Source of the DNA: Bacteroidaceae bacterium | Lineage (GTDB): Bacteria > Bacteroidota > Bacteroidia > Bacteroidales > Bacteroidaceae | Direction of reading: 5' to 3' | Assembly (NCBI GenBank): GCA_017448965.1 | Contig: JAFSKK010000042.1 | Span: 1-64,000, forward strand | DNA: 64,000 nt | Shown here: piece by piece, positions 1 through 8,298 of the stretch | Numbering within the stretch: the stretch's first letter is position 1 | Layout: each line of letters begins with the position of its first letter | Position numbers and translations under genes: made by a program | The notes under the pieces: generated by a model | Database searches by the model: none | Told to the model about the DNA's origin: nothing | What the model saw: only the letters and a program-made list of their open reading frames with translations

Positions 1-170
1 CGCAGACTCTCACGGTTACCGAGTTGCCCGAACATCAGTGCAAGAAGTTGGTTCCAACAAGTGAGGTGCTTGACATAACGGTTTCCATCATACTTGTCAA
101 CAAGGTGGCGGAACTTGTCATAGTCTAAATACTCTAGCAATTGGGCGAATACGTATTTGTCTTTGTTCAT
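1..170 (-). CDS. IS4-family transposase, N-terminal fragment (DUF4372)
   Basis: Reading leftward from an ATG at 170, the frame gives a protein starting MNKDKYVFAQLLEYLDYD and continuing through a NRYVKHLTCWNQLLALMFGQ segment, which is the hallmark N-terminal DUF4372 domain of many Bacteroidales IS4-type transposases. The domain precedes the DDE catalytic core, which is off the window. The gene is cut by the window edge, so whether it is intact is unknown. It has its own TACCTTTG promoter box at 194-201 and a hairpin just before the start codon. Confidence 0.85.
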   Translation of the reverse strand, partial: MNKDKYVFAQLLEYLDYDKFRHLVDKYDGNRYVKHLTCWNQLLALMFGQLGNRESL

Positions 171-171
171 C

Positions 172-196
172 TTGCAGCCATTCAATTTGGCTGCAA
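172..196 (-). promoter_or_regulatory. leader hairpin next to the transposase start
   Basis: Perfect 8-bp inverted repeat TTGCAGCC (172-179) and GGCTGCAA (189-196), with a 9-nt loop, ending one base before the ATG at 170. One arm overlaps the promoter -7 box, so only transcripts entering from outside the element would carry both arms. Such an arrangement in IS10/IS50 blocks transposase translation from read-through RNA; here that role is inference. Confidence 0.5.
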
Positions 197-201
197 AGGT
201 A
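194..201 (-). promoter_or_regulatory. -7 promoter box of the IS transposase
   Basis: On the minus strand this reads TACCTTTG, matching the Bacteroidetes -7 consensus TAnnTTTG. Transcription would start near 187, inside the loop of the hairpin formed by 172-179 and 189-196, so the element's own mRNA would lack one hairpin arm. Confidence 0.65.
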
Positions 202-292
202 CAAACTCAAATCCGTGCACCCTTAAAAATACTCGTAAATGACTTAATTTCAGCGATTTCAAAGAACGATTAGTCCACTTTAACGGGACAGT

Positions 293-1258
293 AGTGATAC
301 GGATTATAAAGTTGAAGACTATTCTTTCACTATTTTGGTCAACACGTTCAAAAAGCGTACCAATCAAGAATGGGACAAAAAATATCTCCTTTCATTTGGC
401 CTTGTCACTAATACAGGCAATCTCACTAATGCAGGTGCACTATTTGCGGATGACAGTCCTGTTTGGCAATCACGTCTCTATTGTACCCGATGGGATGGCA
501 AGGAAAAAGACGATGCCATCAATGATGCAGAGTTTACAGGCAATGTCCTCATGCTACTCCGTGAAGCCATGAACTTTGTGAAGTCAAACACCAAGAGAGG
601 CTGGGAGAAACTGCCTGATAGACGAAAGAACAAACCAGAGTATGCAGAACGTGCCGTTTTGGAAGCGATGGTAAACCATTTCATCCACCGCGACTACACA
701 GTGATGGGCAGTGAAGTTCATCTTGACATCTATGATGACCGTCTAACTGTAACATCTCCTGGTGGTATGTACAATGGAATGTTGATACAGAATTTGAACA
801 TAGCTGATGTTTCTTCTGAAAGACGCAATCCGATACTCGCAAACGTGATGGCACAATTGGATTATATGGAGAAGCGTGGCAGTGGGCTCACACGCATCTG
901 CAATGAGACCAAAGCATTGGATGGATATAAGGAAGAACTGAAACCTGTCTTCAAATCCATCCCAACCCAATTTCAGACCATCATCTATGCAGCTGCCGAC
1001 ACACAGAATGTCGGAGACCATGACGGAGACGTGTCGGAGACGAAACTCACTGAACGTCAGCAGAAAATACTCAATCTCGTCAAGGAGAATCCAGCAATAA
1101 CTGGCAAACAAATGTCGGAGACTTTGTCGGTGAGCCAACGCACAATCGAACGTGATTTCTCTACAATGCAGAAAATGGGAATCATAAAGCACGAAGGCAA
1201 GGATAATGATGGAGTGTGGATAATTGTGTGTCAAAGGCAGCAAGTGGACTCACGTTAA
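293..1258 (+). pseudogene. AlbA-type ATP-binding transcriptional regulator, 5' end lost to IS insertion
   Basis: The frame runs open from just right of the IS end to the TAA at 1258 and encodes about 320 residues. Visible parts are a middle segment (SFGLVTNTGNLTNAGALFAD), a GHKL-like ATPase region (EAMVNHFIHRDYTVMGSEVH, then a SPGG motif and GSGLTRI) and a C-terminal winged helix (LTERQQKILNLV ... SQRTIERDFSTMQ). This matches COG2865 proteins, which carry an N-terminal AlbA_2/divergent AAA_4 domain. That domain is missing here. The first possible start is a TTG at 335, well inside the protein. The gene is almost certainly inactivated, unless a truncated product of the ATPase and helix-turn-helix part is made. 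Confidence 0.75.
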
Positions 1259-1266
1259 TATAAAGA

Positions 1267-1310
1267 ACAAACTGCCTGCTACCTCTTTCACGAGTTAGCA
1301 GGCAGTTTGT
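1267..1310 (+). terminator. strong hairpin after the regulator fragment
   Basis: A perfect 15-bp stem (1267-1281 with 1296-1310) and a 14-nt loop sit 8 bp after the stop at 1258. There is only a short T-rich tail, so it is a probable intrinsic terminator. It separates the broken regulator from the convergent carboxypeptidase gene and could serve both strands. Confidence 0.65.
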
Positions 1311-1400
1311 CTTATCTCCTTCACTTCTTTGGCATCGAACATCCTCGCAAGTTACACCTGTTCTTGGAAAGAGGTGTACCTTGTACTCAGAAGTTGCGCT

Positions 1401-2768
1401 TCATTGTGCCAAAGCTTGACAGAAGCGGTCTTGGTAGTCGCGGGCGACTTTGGAGGTGAGGGTGCCGTTGACGATGATGGAGAAGGCGAGCAGGTGGCCG
1501 TTGGAGGCGGTGACATAGCCTGCGAGGGCGCTGACGCCTTCGACGGTGCCGGTCTTGGCATGCACGTTGCGGTAGGCATTGCCTGTCTTCATGCGCTCAT
1601 CGAGGGTGCCGTCCACTCCTGCGATGGGGAGTGCTGCATAGAAGGGCTGGTAAATGCTGGGGTTCTTGTAGGCATAGCGGAGCAGCGCCACTTCGATGTC
1701 GGGGGTGACGTAGTTGTAGAGCGACACGCCGCTGCCATCAGCCACTTCGAGGGAAACGGTGGAGGCTCCTGCCTTGCGGATGACGCTTTCCACCTGCTGG
1801 GCACCGTCTTTCCACGAGCAGTTCTTGGATTTGGCGGCATGGGCGAGTTGGTAGAAGACGGCTTCGGCATGGTAGTTGTCGGAGTTTTTGAGCATGCGCT
1901 GGAGCACTTGCTCGATGGTGCGTGTCTTGGTGTGGCAGAGGGTGCCGCCGCCAGGATAGTCTTTGGTGCCGTATGGAACAACGGCTGCGCTGACTCCTGT
2001 GATGCCAAGGTTCTTCAATTCTTGACCGAGGGCATAGACGAAGTGGGCGGCTGGATGGAAGGAGGCACTTTTGGAGTAGGAGCCGAAGTTGGGGTATTCT
2101 CTGCCGCGTTCGACCATCAGGGCACAGTGGTAGGGCTGGTATTTGCTGGGCACATCGTCCCAACACCAACCGTTGCCGTAGAGGTCGGCATTCTTCATGC
2201 TGGCATCGCCGTAAATCTTGCCGCTGATGCGCTGGATGCCTGCATCGCGGATGGCGCGGGCAAGTTCCTTGAGGTCAGCGTGAGAATACATGGGGTCGAA
2301 GTCGCCCACCACGTAGAGGTCGCCGCTGAGTGTGCCATCTTCGGCGATGCTCCCCGTGTAGTAGGTGCGGGTCTTGATTTCGTGCTGTGCACCGATGATG
2401 CTGAGGGCCGAGATGGCGGTAAGCACTTTCTGGGTGGAGGCGGGCCGCATGACCTTCTGGCTGTTGTAGCCCCAAAGGAAGGAGTCGGCGGTCAAGTCCC
2501 ATACGGAGATGCCTGCATAGTAGGGGGCACGGTCGGCCTCACGTGCAAATTGGTCGAGTGCGAGTTTCACACGTTCGTCCCATGAGTAGGACAAGTTCTG
2601 TGAAGAGAGTGTGTCAATGTATACGGTGTCGGCGAAGAGCGTGTCGGACGATGTCGCTGCACGTTCTGCTTTCAGAGGGGTTGGCACGATGTCTTGTGCC
2701 TGAACGGAAACAAAGAGTGCTGCCGACAGGACTCCTGTCAGCAGCGCACGGTTATATTTGTTTGTCAT
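1401..2768 (-). CDS. dacB: D-alanyl-D-alanine carboxypeptidase/endopeptidase, PBP4 type (S13)
   Basis: Periplasmic penicillin-binding protein of peptidase family S13 that trims peptide stems or cross-links of peptidoglycan. All three active-site motifs are visible: SxxK as STQK at about residues 111-114 (serine nucleophile and general base), SxN as SDN near 294, and KTG near 405. A signal peptide covers about the first 25 residues (ending VQAQ). The ATG at 2768 is preferred over one six bases upstream because it starts a conventional signal sequence. Its length, 455 residues, fits the family. It lies 17 bp downstream of the M16 protease gene and is probably co-transcribed with it. Confidence 0.92.
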   Translation of the reverse strand: MTNKYNRALLTGVLSAALFVSVQAQDIVPTPLKAERAATSSDTLFADTVYIDTLSSQNLSYSWDERVKLALDQFAREADRAPYYAGISVWDLTADSFLWGYNSQKVMRPASTQKVLTAISALSIIGAQHEIKTRTYYTGSIAEDGTLSGDLYVVGDFDPMYSHADLKELARAIRDAGIQRISGKIYGDASMKNADLYGNGWCWDDVPSKYQPYHCALMVERGREYPNFGSYSKSASFHPAAHFVYALGQELKNLGITGVSAAVVPYGTKDYPGGGTLCHTKTRTIEQVLQRMLKNSDNYHAEAVFYQLAHAAKSKNCSWKDGAQQVESVIRKAGASTVSLEVADGSGVSLYNYVTPDIEVALLRYAYKNPSIYQPFYAALPIAGVDGTLDERMKTGNAYRNVHAKTGTVEGVSALAGYVTASNGHLLAFSIIVNGTLTSKVARDYQDRFCQALAQ

Positions 2769-2785
2769 GTACATGATGATTATTA

Positions 2786-5587
2786 TTACTTCTGAACAGG
2801 GCTGGTCATACCTATCTCAGCACAGTTGCCGCTCTTGAAGATGAGGCGTGCCATTTCGCGAAGGTCTTCCACCGTGATGCTGTTGACGAGGTCAACGTAG
2901 GGAGCCACGTTTTCTTCGCCATAGAGCACATGAGACACCATCTGGTTCATCCAGTAGTTGTTCTTCTTCAGTTGCTCTTCGTGACTGCGGAGCATATACT
3001 CCTTCACCTTCTGGAGGTTTTCCTCCTTGGGACCATTGGCCACGATGTCTTCCACACCTTTGTAGACAATCTCTGTCATGCGCTCACGCTTCTCGGGTGC
3101 GGTGGGCAGCTGAATCCTCACAACGGCCTCTTCCTGCGGGTAGCGGCTGAGGCTTGCGTTGACAGGCACTCCGTATGCACCACCTTCGTCTTCACGCACG
3201 GTTTCGGTGTAGAGCATATCCATCAGTTGGTCGAGCATGCTAATCATGATGCGGTTCTTGAGGTTCATCTTCATCGGAGTGTGGTAGTAGAAGAGGACGA
3301 TGGCATTGGGGGTTTCCTGATGCTTCTCGAACACATTCTTCAGTTGTCCGTCAGCCATCTTCAGGTCGATGGTCTTGTACTGCTCCGAACCTTTTTGGGT
3401 GGGCAGAGCACCGAGATACTGAGCCAAGAGTGGGGCGATGCTGTCGGCATCACAGTCGCCCACGATGAAGAACTCGAAGTCGTCGCCATCGGCAAAACGC
3501 TCGCGGTAGAGTTGGATGATGCGGTCATAATTGATGCGGTCGAGGTCTTCGGGCTTGGTGCGCAGCATGCGGCGGTTGTTGTTGTAGAGCACCTTGACAA
3601 TGGTGTCGTTCAATGCTGTGGTGGGCTGCAGTTCTCTGTTTTTCATGTTGGCCTTGCTGCGCTGGATGGCAGAGTTGTAGGCTTCCATGTCCTTGCGTGG
3701 TGCGGTGAAGTGGAGGTAGGTGAGTTGAAGCAGGGTTTCGAGGTCTTTCTTCACACAAGAACCTGACACGGTTTCACTTTCGTTGCCCACGCCTGTGTTG
3801 ACGTTGGCTTGAATGCCTGCCAAACGTTTGTTGAGTTCGGTGGCGCTGAAGTTACCCCAACCGCCCACGCTGACCAATCCGATGCTGCTGGTCTGGTCGT
3901 ATTCGTCTATGCTGTAAAGCGATGTGCCTCCCCAACTGTGGGCATAGAGAGAAATCTGGTTGGGCGAGAAGTTGGTCTTCTTCACATGCACCTTCACGCC
4001 ATTCTTGAGGGTGATGAGTTTGGCATCGTACATGTCGTCCTCCATCTTCTTCACTTTGCCGGGCTTTGGCATCTTCTCGATGAGCGGGGCATTGTTCACT
4101 TCTTCCTTGAGCGGTTCGATGGTCTCTGCTTCCACTTCGGCCATCCAGCGGAGAATGTCCTCCTTGCTGGGCAGGATGTTGTCTTCCTTGTCGGCAGCGA
4201 ACAGGCTGATGACGAGGTTGGAGGCTGGCATCCTCTGCAACATCTGGTTGACCATCTCCACACGGGTCATCGGCACCATCTGGTTCATGGTTGCGTAGTC
4301 CCACTCAATACTTGTGACGGGTTCGTTGTCGATGAAGTTACGCACACACTCGTTTACATAGGAATGGCTCTCCACCTTGTCGCGATGCAGGTAGGAACTT
4401 TCGAGTCGCGAGAGGTATTCGGCTTTGAAACGTTCATATTCAGCGGTGGTGAAGCCATATTTCTTGGCTCTCAGTATCTCACGGTAGAGCGCCTTGACAG
4501 CAGTTTCGTATTTGTTTTCTTCACACACCACTTCACCGATGAAGGCTGCCTTGGTGGATGACACGAGGAAGTCGCCAAAACCGAAGTCAGCACTCAGGAA
4601 AGGAGCGTTCTCCTTCTGCAAGATGTCGCTGATGCGCTCGTTGAACATATCCCCCAAAGCATCGGTGAGCAGGCTAAAGTTGATGTAAGCCAGCGTATTT
4701 TTCATCTCGCGTGGGAAGGGCTCAGTCTTCCACATGAAGAGGATGGCGTTGTTGCGCTGTTCCTTGTCCTTGTTGATGGAGACGATGGGCTCTTCGTTGT
4801 CGGGCACGGGATAGTATTCAAACTTGGCAGCATCAGCCCCTGCTGGCTGGATGTCGGCAAAGACTCTCTGGATTTTCTGTTCCATTTCGTCCACGTTGAT
4901 GTCTCCCACGATGACGATAGCTTGCAAGTCGGGGCGATACCACTTGCGGTAGTAACTGCGCAGGGCTTCATAGGGGAAGTTCATCACCACGTCCATCGTG
5001 CCGATAGGCAGACGCACACCATACTTGCTGCCAGGATACATCTCTGGCAGAGCCTTCTCATACATGCGCATCATGGCCGAAGAGCGCATGCGCCATTCTT
5101 CGTTGATGACACCACGCTCCTTGTCAATCTCTGTGCCTTCCAGCAGCAGGTCGTGGCTCCAGTCGTGCAGAATGAGCAGACAGGAGTCGATGGCTCCTGC
5201 GGTCTCCACATTCACATTGTCGATGTTGTACACCGTCTCGTCGAAAGAGGTGTAGGCATTCAGGTTTTCGCCGAACTTCACGCCAATGGTCTCCAAATAC
5301 TTCTTCAGACGGTCGCCAGGGAAGTTGGTGGTACCGTTGAAGCACATGTGTTCGAGGAAGTGTGCCAAACCGCGCTGATCCTCCTCCTCCTGAATGGAAC
5401 CCACCTTCTGGGCGATGTAGAAGAAGGCACGTTTCTCAGGCCATTCGTTGTGTCGCAGATAATAGGTCAATCCATTGGGCAGCGTACCTTTGCGTACAGC
5501 CGAATCCATAGGCAAGGCCATGTTCTGTGCCTGCGAGGAAACTAAAAACGAAAAACAAATAACGAAAAGTGATAGTAACTTTTTCAT
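2786..5587 (-). CDS. M16-family zinc metalloprotease (pitrilysin/PqqL-like)
   Basis: A 933-residue secreted or periplasmic metalloprotease with tandem M16 domains. The inverted zinc motif HxxEH is present as HFLEH (residues 76-80) in the N-terminal half, with the downstream glutamate in the KERGVINEEW segment about 70 residues later. The C-terminal half is the usual inactive repeat that forms the other side of the clamshell chamber. A signal peptide ends around residue 20 (SSQAQ). It sits between the GxxExxY gene (2-bp gap) and dacB. The substrate is not predictable; PqqL-type homologues degrade or process imported peptides and proteins. Confidence 0.9.
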   Translation of the reverse strand: MKKLLSLFVICFSFLVSSQAQNMALPMDSAVRKGTLPNGLTYYLRHNEWPEKRAFFYIAQKVGSIQEEEDQRGLAHFLEHMCFNGTTNFPGDRLKKYLETIGVKFGENLNAYTSFDETVYNIDNVNVETAGAIDSCLLILHDWSHDLLLEGTEIDKERGVINEEWRMRSSAMMRMYEKALPEMYPGSKYGVRLPIGTMDVVMNFPYEALRSYYRKWYRPDLQAIVIVGDINVDEMEQKIQRVFADIQPAGADAAKFEYYPVPDNEEPIVSINKDKEQRNNAILFMWKTEPFPREMKNTLAYINFSLLTDALGDMFNERISDILQKENAPFLSADFGFGDFLVSSTKAAFIGEVVCEENKYETAVKALYREILRAKKYGFTTAEYERFKAEYLSRLESSYLHRDKVESHSYVNECVRNFIDNEPVTSIEWDYATMNQMVPMTRVEMVNQMLQRMPASNLVISLFAADKEDNILPSKEDILRWMAEVEAETIEPLKEEVNNAPLIEKMPKPGKVKKMEDDMYDAKLITLKNGVKVHVKKTNFSPNQISLYAHSWGGTSLYSIDEYDQTSSIGLVSVGGWGNFSATELNKRLAGIQANVNTGVGNESETVSGSCVKKDLETLLQLTYLHFTAPRKDMEAYNSAIQRSKANMKNRELQPTTALNDTIVKVLYNNNRRMLRTKPEDLDRINYDRIIQLYRERFADGDDFEFFIVGDCDADSIAPLLAQYLGALPTQKGSEQYKTIDLKMADGQLKNVFEKHQETPNAIVLFYYHTPMKMNLKNRIMISMLDQLMDMLYTETVREDEGGAYGVPVNASLSRYPQEEAVVRIQLPTAPEKRERMTEIVYKGVEDIVANGPKEENLQKVKEYMLRSHEEQLKKNNYWMNQMVSHVLYGEENVAPYVDLVNSITVEDLREMARLIFKSGNCAEIGMTSPVQK

Positions 5588-5589
5588 AT

Positions 5590-5913
5590 CTAATTAACGA
5601 TTCTGGTATATTCTAAACTTTGGTTACTAAAGTTGATAATGATACCTAATTTGATATTGTTTATCTTCATGTAGTTAAGAGTCTGTGCCTTGTGAATGTC
5701 AAGGATTTCAGAAACAGCTTTACACTCTATCACGATGCTGTCATAGCATATAAAATCAGCAAAATAATCATGTCTGATTTTCTGTCCTTTGTAGAAGACA
5801 GAGAGATGCTTTTCTCTGTGATATGGGATTTTCCTTAATTGTAGTTCAATCTCAAAAGCATCTTGATAAACTTTCTCGATGAATCCACATCCAAGTTGAT
5901 TGTGAACCTCCAT
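5590..5913 (-). pseudogene. GxxExxY family protein, N-terminus broken by an 11-bp duplication
   Basis: The frame encodes the conserved GxxExxY domain: GCGFIEKVY near the start (the family-name motif), a DFICYDSIVIECKA segment like a PD-(D/E)XK nuclease core, and a LGIIINF tail. The family's function is not established. Full-length relatives begin about 18 residues further upstream. Those residues exist here (VYKNESYAIIGAAMEVHN) but without a start codon. The missing start is the ATG at 5970-5972, put out of frame by a perfect 11-bp tandem duplication at 5943-5964. Removing one copy restores MDIVYKNESYAIIGAAMEVH. A shorter protein could still start from the ATG at 5913. Confidence 0.75.
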
Positions 5914-5942
5914 TGCTGCACCGATAATAGCATAACTCTCAT

Positions 5943-5964
5943 TCTTATAAACATCTTATAAACA
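5943..5964. repeat. 11-bp tandem duplication causing a frameshift
   Basis: TCTTATAAACA occurs twice back to back (5943-5953, 5954-5964). Eleven is not a multiple of three, so the second copy shifts the reading frame between the natural ATG (5970-5972) and the conserved body of the GxxExxY gene. It looks like a replication-slippage event and is in principle reversible. Confidence 0.85.
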
Positions 5965-6007
5965 ATATCCATCTTGGTATATGCGACAAACTTTAATCTG
6001 TGTGTTT

Positions 6008-6197
6008 ATTTCAACACGAATTACACGAATTTTCTCGAAATCATGCGGGAAGTGTTCTCATTTCTCAAAGCCGCAAGCGGCAACGAATGGCACAAATCCA
6101 TCCGGATGGTTCGTGAAATCCGTTGCACCAAAGGTGCTTTGTGTAATAAATACTCGCTGCATAGTTTTGTGAAAATTCGTGTAATTCGTGTTGAAAT
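6008..6197. repeat. 190-bp nested inverted-repeat element
   Basis: Perfect 27-bp inverted repeats (6008-6034 and 6171-6197), themselves made of the short direct repeat ACACGAATT, enclose 136 bp holding at least three compact hairpins: GCCGCAAGCGGC (6070-6081), CCATCCGGATGG (6098-6109) and GCACCAAAGGTGC (6125-6137). CAACG (6081-6085) can pair with CGTTG (6121-6125) around the second one. The short open frames inside look accidental. It lies between the GxxExxY gene and the 3' end of nadB. It could be a non-autonomous mobile or REP-like element or a structured RNA. Confidence 0.7.
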
Positions 6198-6230
6198 GAT
6201 CAGTTGATTGTACAATCCGTATGTGGTTTC

Positions 6231-7826
6231 CTATTTGTTCTTGTTATCCAGCGCATGAGGGGCGTAATCCACCGTGTAGTGGAGTCCGCGGCTCTCCTTG
6301 CGTTCGAGTGCCTGACGGGTGATGAGGTAGCCCACGTTAATCATGTTGCGAAGTTCGCAGATGTCGCGGGTGGGTTTCACACGCTTGAAGAGATGTTCGG
6401 TCTCTTCGTAGAGCAGGTCAAGACGTTCCCATGCACGGTGCAAGCGGAGGTCGGAACGCACGATGCCCACATAGGTGGACATGATCTGTCCCACTTCCTT
6501 CACGTCTTGTGCAATGAGCACCTTCTCTTCGTTGGTCATCGTGCCCTCATCGTTCCATGCTGGCACCTTCTCGTTGAACTCATACTGGTCAATCACCTCC
6601 AGAGAGTGCTTGGCGGCAGCGTCGGCATAAACCACCGCCTCGATGAGCGAGTTGCTGGCCAGACGGTTGCCTCCGTGGAGACCTGTACAAGAACATTCAC
6701 CTACGGCATACAGACGCTTGATGCTCGACTGTCCGTCCAAATCCACCTTGATGCCACCACACATGTAGTGAGCCGAAGGAGCCACAGGAATGTAATCCTT
6801 TGTGATGTCGATGCCGATGCTGAGGCACTTGGCGTAGATGTTGGGGAAGTGATGCTTCGTCTCTTCAGGGTCTTTATGAGTCACGTCCAGACACACATGG
6901 TCGAGGGCATGAATCTTCATTTCCTTATCGATGGCACGTGCCACAATGTCGCGAGGAGCAAGACTGAGTCGCTCGTCATATTTCTGCATGAACTCCTCAC
7001 CGTTCGGCAGTCGCAGGATGCCTCCGTAGCCACGCATCGCCTCTGTGATGAGGTAGGCAGGATGTGTTTCGGCAGGGTTGTAGAGCACCGTTGGGTGGAA
7101 CTGCACAAACTCCATGTCCTTCACCTTTCCCTTGGCGCGATACACCATTGCGATGCCGTCGCCCGTAGCGATGTTAGGGTTCGAAGTGGTGGCATATATG
7201 GCTCCTGTGCCACCCGTTGCCATCAGCGTCACCTTCGACAGATAAGTGTCAATCTTGCCCGTCTTGGGATTCAGCACGTAAGCACCATAGCACTCGATGT
7301 CGGGAGTGCGGCGGGTCACACGGATGCCCAGATGGTGCTGTGTGATGATTTCCACCGCAAAGTGATGCTCCAAGATGTCAATGTCGGGATGGTTGCGTAC
7401 TGCTTCCATCAGCCCACGCTGAATCTCGGCACCCGTATCGTCAGCATGGTGCAGGATGCGGAACTCAGAGTGTCCTCCCTCGCGATGCAGGTCGAACTCT
7501 CCATCCTCCTTCTTGTCGAAGTTCACGCCCCACCGCACCAAATCCTTGATGCCCGCAGGGCCACCCATCACCACCTGTCTCACCGCTTCGGGGTCGCTGA
7601 TCCAGTCGCCCGCAATCATCGTGTCCTCGATGTGCTTCTCGAAGTTATCGACCAGCAGATTAGTCACTGAGGCAATGCCACCTTGTGCCTTTGCCGTGTT
7701 AGCCTCCTCAAGGGTGGTCTTGCAGATGATGGCAATCTTGCCCTTCTTTGCCTCCGCCACCTTGAGCGCATAACTCATACCAGCCACACCAGAGCCGATA
7801 ATGAGAAAATCGTATTTCTTCGTCAT
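6231..7826 (-). CDS. nadB: L-aspartate oxidase
   Basis: FAD-dependent oxidase that converts L-aspartate to iminoaspartate, the first step of de novo NAD synthesis. The dinucleotide-binding motif is at the N-terminus (IIGSGVAGMSYALKVAE, about residues 9-25). The succinate dehydrogenase/fumarate reductase-type flavoprotein fold is evident from the HREGGHSEFRILHHAD, SAHYMCGGIKVD and HGGNRLASNSLIEAVV segments, the last being typical of NadB. At 531 residues it is full length. It stands alone, without nadA or nadC beside it, and has a TATCTTTG promoter box at 7891-7898. Confidence 0.93.
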   Translation of the reverse strand: MTKKYDFLIIGSGVAGMSYALKVAEAKKGKIAIICKTTLEEANTAKAQGGIASVTNLLVDNFEKHIEDTMIAGDWISDPEAVRQVVMGGPAGIKDLVRWGVNFDKKEDGEFDLHREGGHSEFRILHHADDTGAEIQRGLMEAVRNHPDIDILEHHFAVEIITQHHLGIRVTRRTPDIECYGAYVLNPKTGKIDTYLSKVTLMATGGTGAIYATTSNPNIATGDGIAMVYRAKGKVKDMEFVQFHPTVLYNPAETHPAYLITEAMRGYGGILRLPNGEEFMQKYDERLSLAPRDIVARAIDKEMKIHALDHVCLDVTHKDPEETKHHFPNIYAKCLSIGIDITKDYIPVAPSAHYMCGGIKVDLDGQSSIKRLYAVGECSCTGLHGGNRLASNSLIEAVVYADAAAKHSLEVIDQYEFNEKVPAWNDEGTMTNEEKVLIAQDVKEVGQIMSTYVGIVRSDLRLHRAWERLDLLYEETEHLFKRVKPTRDICELRNMINVGYLITRQALERKESRGLHYTVDYAPHALDNKNK

Positions 7827-7890
7827 AGTTAGTTTTTGTTGCCCTCAGTTTTGTGCCTCGGGCCTCGGTTTCATCATTGTCTTGATGTTG

Positions 7891-7898
7891 CAAAGATA
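7891..7898 (-). promoter_or_regulatory. -7 promoter box of nadB
   Basis: Minus strand TATCTTTG fits TAnnTTTG and lies 65 bp upstream of the nadB ATG. No convincing -33 box was seen. Confidence 0.6.
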
Positions 7899-7905
7899 AG
7901 GAAAA

Positions 7906-7933
7906 GTTGAGAGTTGACAGTTGAGAGTTGACA
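7906..7933. repeat. 14-bp tandem repeat
   Basis: GTTGAGAGTTGACA occurs twice in tandem, right upstream of the nadB promoter box. Similar short AT-rich repeats recur in many gaps of this window. Confidence 0.85.
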
Positions 7934-8140
7934 GTTTTTTGTTCTTTCTGCCCTCAAAAGCCCTTTGTTGCAACATGGAGTTGGCAAAAAGAAGCCTTTA
8001 AGTTGTTGGGTGGGGTGAAAAAAGGAAGAAAGAAGTGGCCTTTGGATGCGTTCTTGAGATTTTGGGCAGGGGATTACAGAATAGATATTCTATATGACAA
8101 TACCATCAAGGGCGAAACAGTTGCTTTGACAGAAACTCAA

Positions 8141-8175
8141 AAGTGGTGGCAGCATCGTTTGTGCCGCCACCACTT
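8141..8175. other. hairpin at the left edge of repeat copy A
   Basis: AAGTGGTGGC (8141-8150) pairs perfectly with GCCACCACTT (8166-8175). It has no T tail, so it is not a typical terminator. The right arm includes the CCACTTC motif that marks the left boundary of all three copies of the GACRTCGG element. Confidence 0.6.
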
Positions 8176-8298
8176 CATGTGTTTGCTGTAAGCCTCTTTG
8201 TTTTTTGTGTCGTAGCCTCTTAACCGATGTCCCCGATGTCGGTCAATCGACGTCGGGGACATCGGCAGGTCGACGTCGGGGACATCGGTTTTGGGGCT
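8170..8298. repeat. dispersed GACRTCGG palindromic element, copy A
   Basis: Three related 21-nt units at 8223-8243 (inverted), 8246-8266 and 8269-8289 (direct, 23 nt apart), each containing two copies of the octamer GACRTCGG or its complement. AGCC/GGCT arms around 8214-8298 pair outside the units. A CCACTTC motif sits 53 nt before the first unit. This is the most diverged of the three copies and the only one not placed directly after a stop codon. Confidence 0.8.

Larger units (their letters stand above)
1..291 (-). mobile_element. IS4-family (DUF4372) insertion sequence, 5' end only
   Basis: The left edge of the window holds the transposase-start end of an IS4-family element read on the minus strand; the rest lies outside. 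It contains a promoter, a short leader with an 8-bp hairpin and the first 56 codons of a DUF4372-type transposase. The terminal inverted repeat appears to lie around 278-291 (ending CGGGACAG on the plus strand). Immediately to its right an open frame of an AlbA/ATP-binding regulator begins without a start codon, so the element most likely inserted into that gene. The exact boundary and the target-site duplication cannot be settled without the other end. Confidence 0.75.

Noticed and set aside
1329..2585. 418-codon plus-strand frame opposite dacB
   Set aside because: It is the complement of a well-supported gene with intact catalytic motifs; its translation is alanine/glycine/valine-rich without a domain.
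5974..6215. Short frames on both strands within the 190-bp inverted-repeat element
   Set aside because: They are by-products of the inverted repeats; the two strands give nearly the same peptide ends because of the symmetry.
6204..7670. 488-codon plus-strand frame opposite nadB
   Set aside because: Antisense shadow of nadB; the composition is histidine/valine-rich and no family is recognised.
7928..8191. 87-codon plus-strand frame before repeat copy A
   Set aside because: No domain or convincing promoter, starts in a tandem repeat and ends inside a palindromic element.
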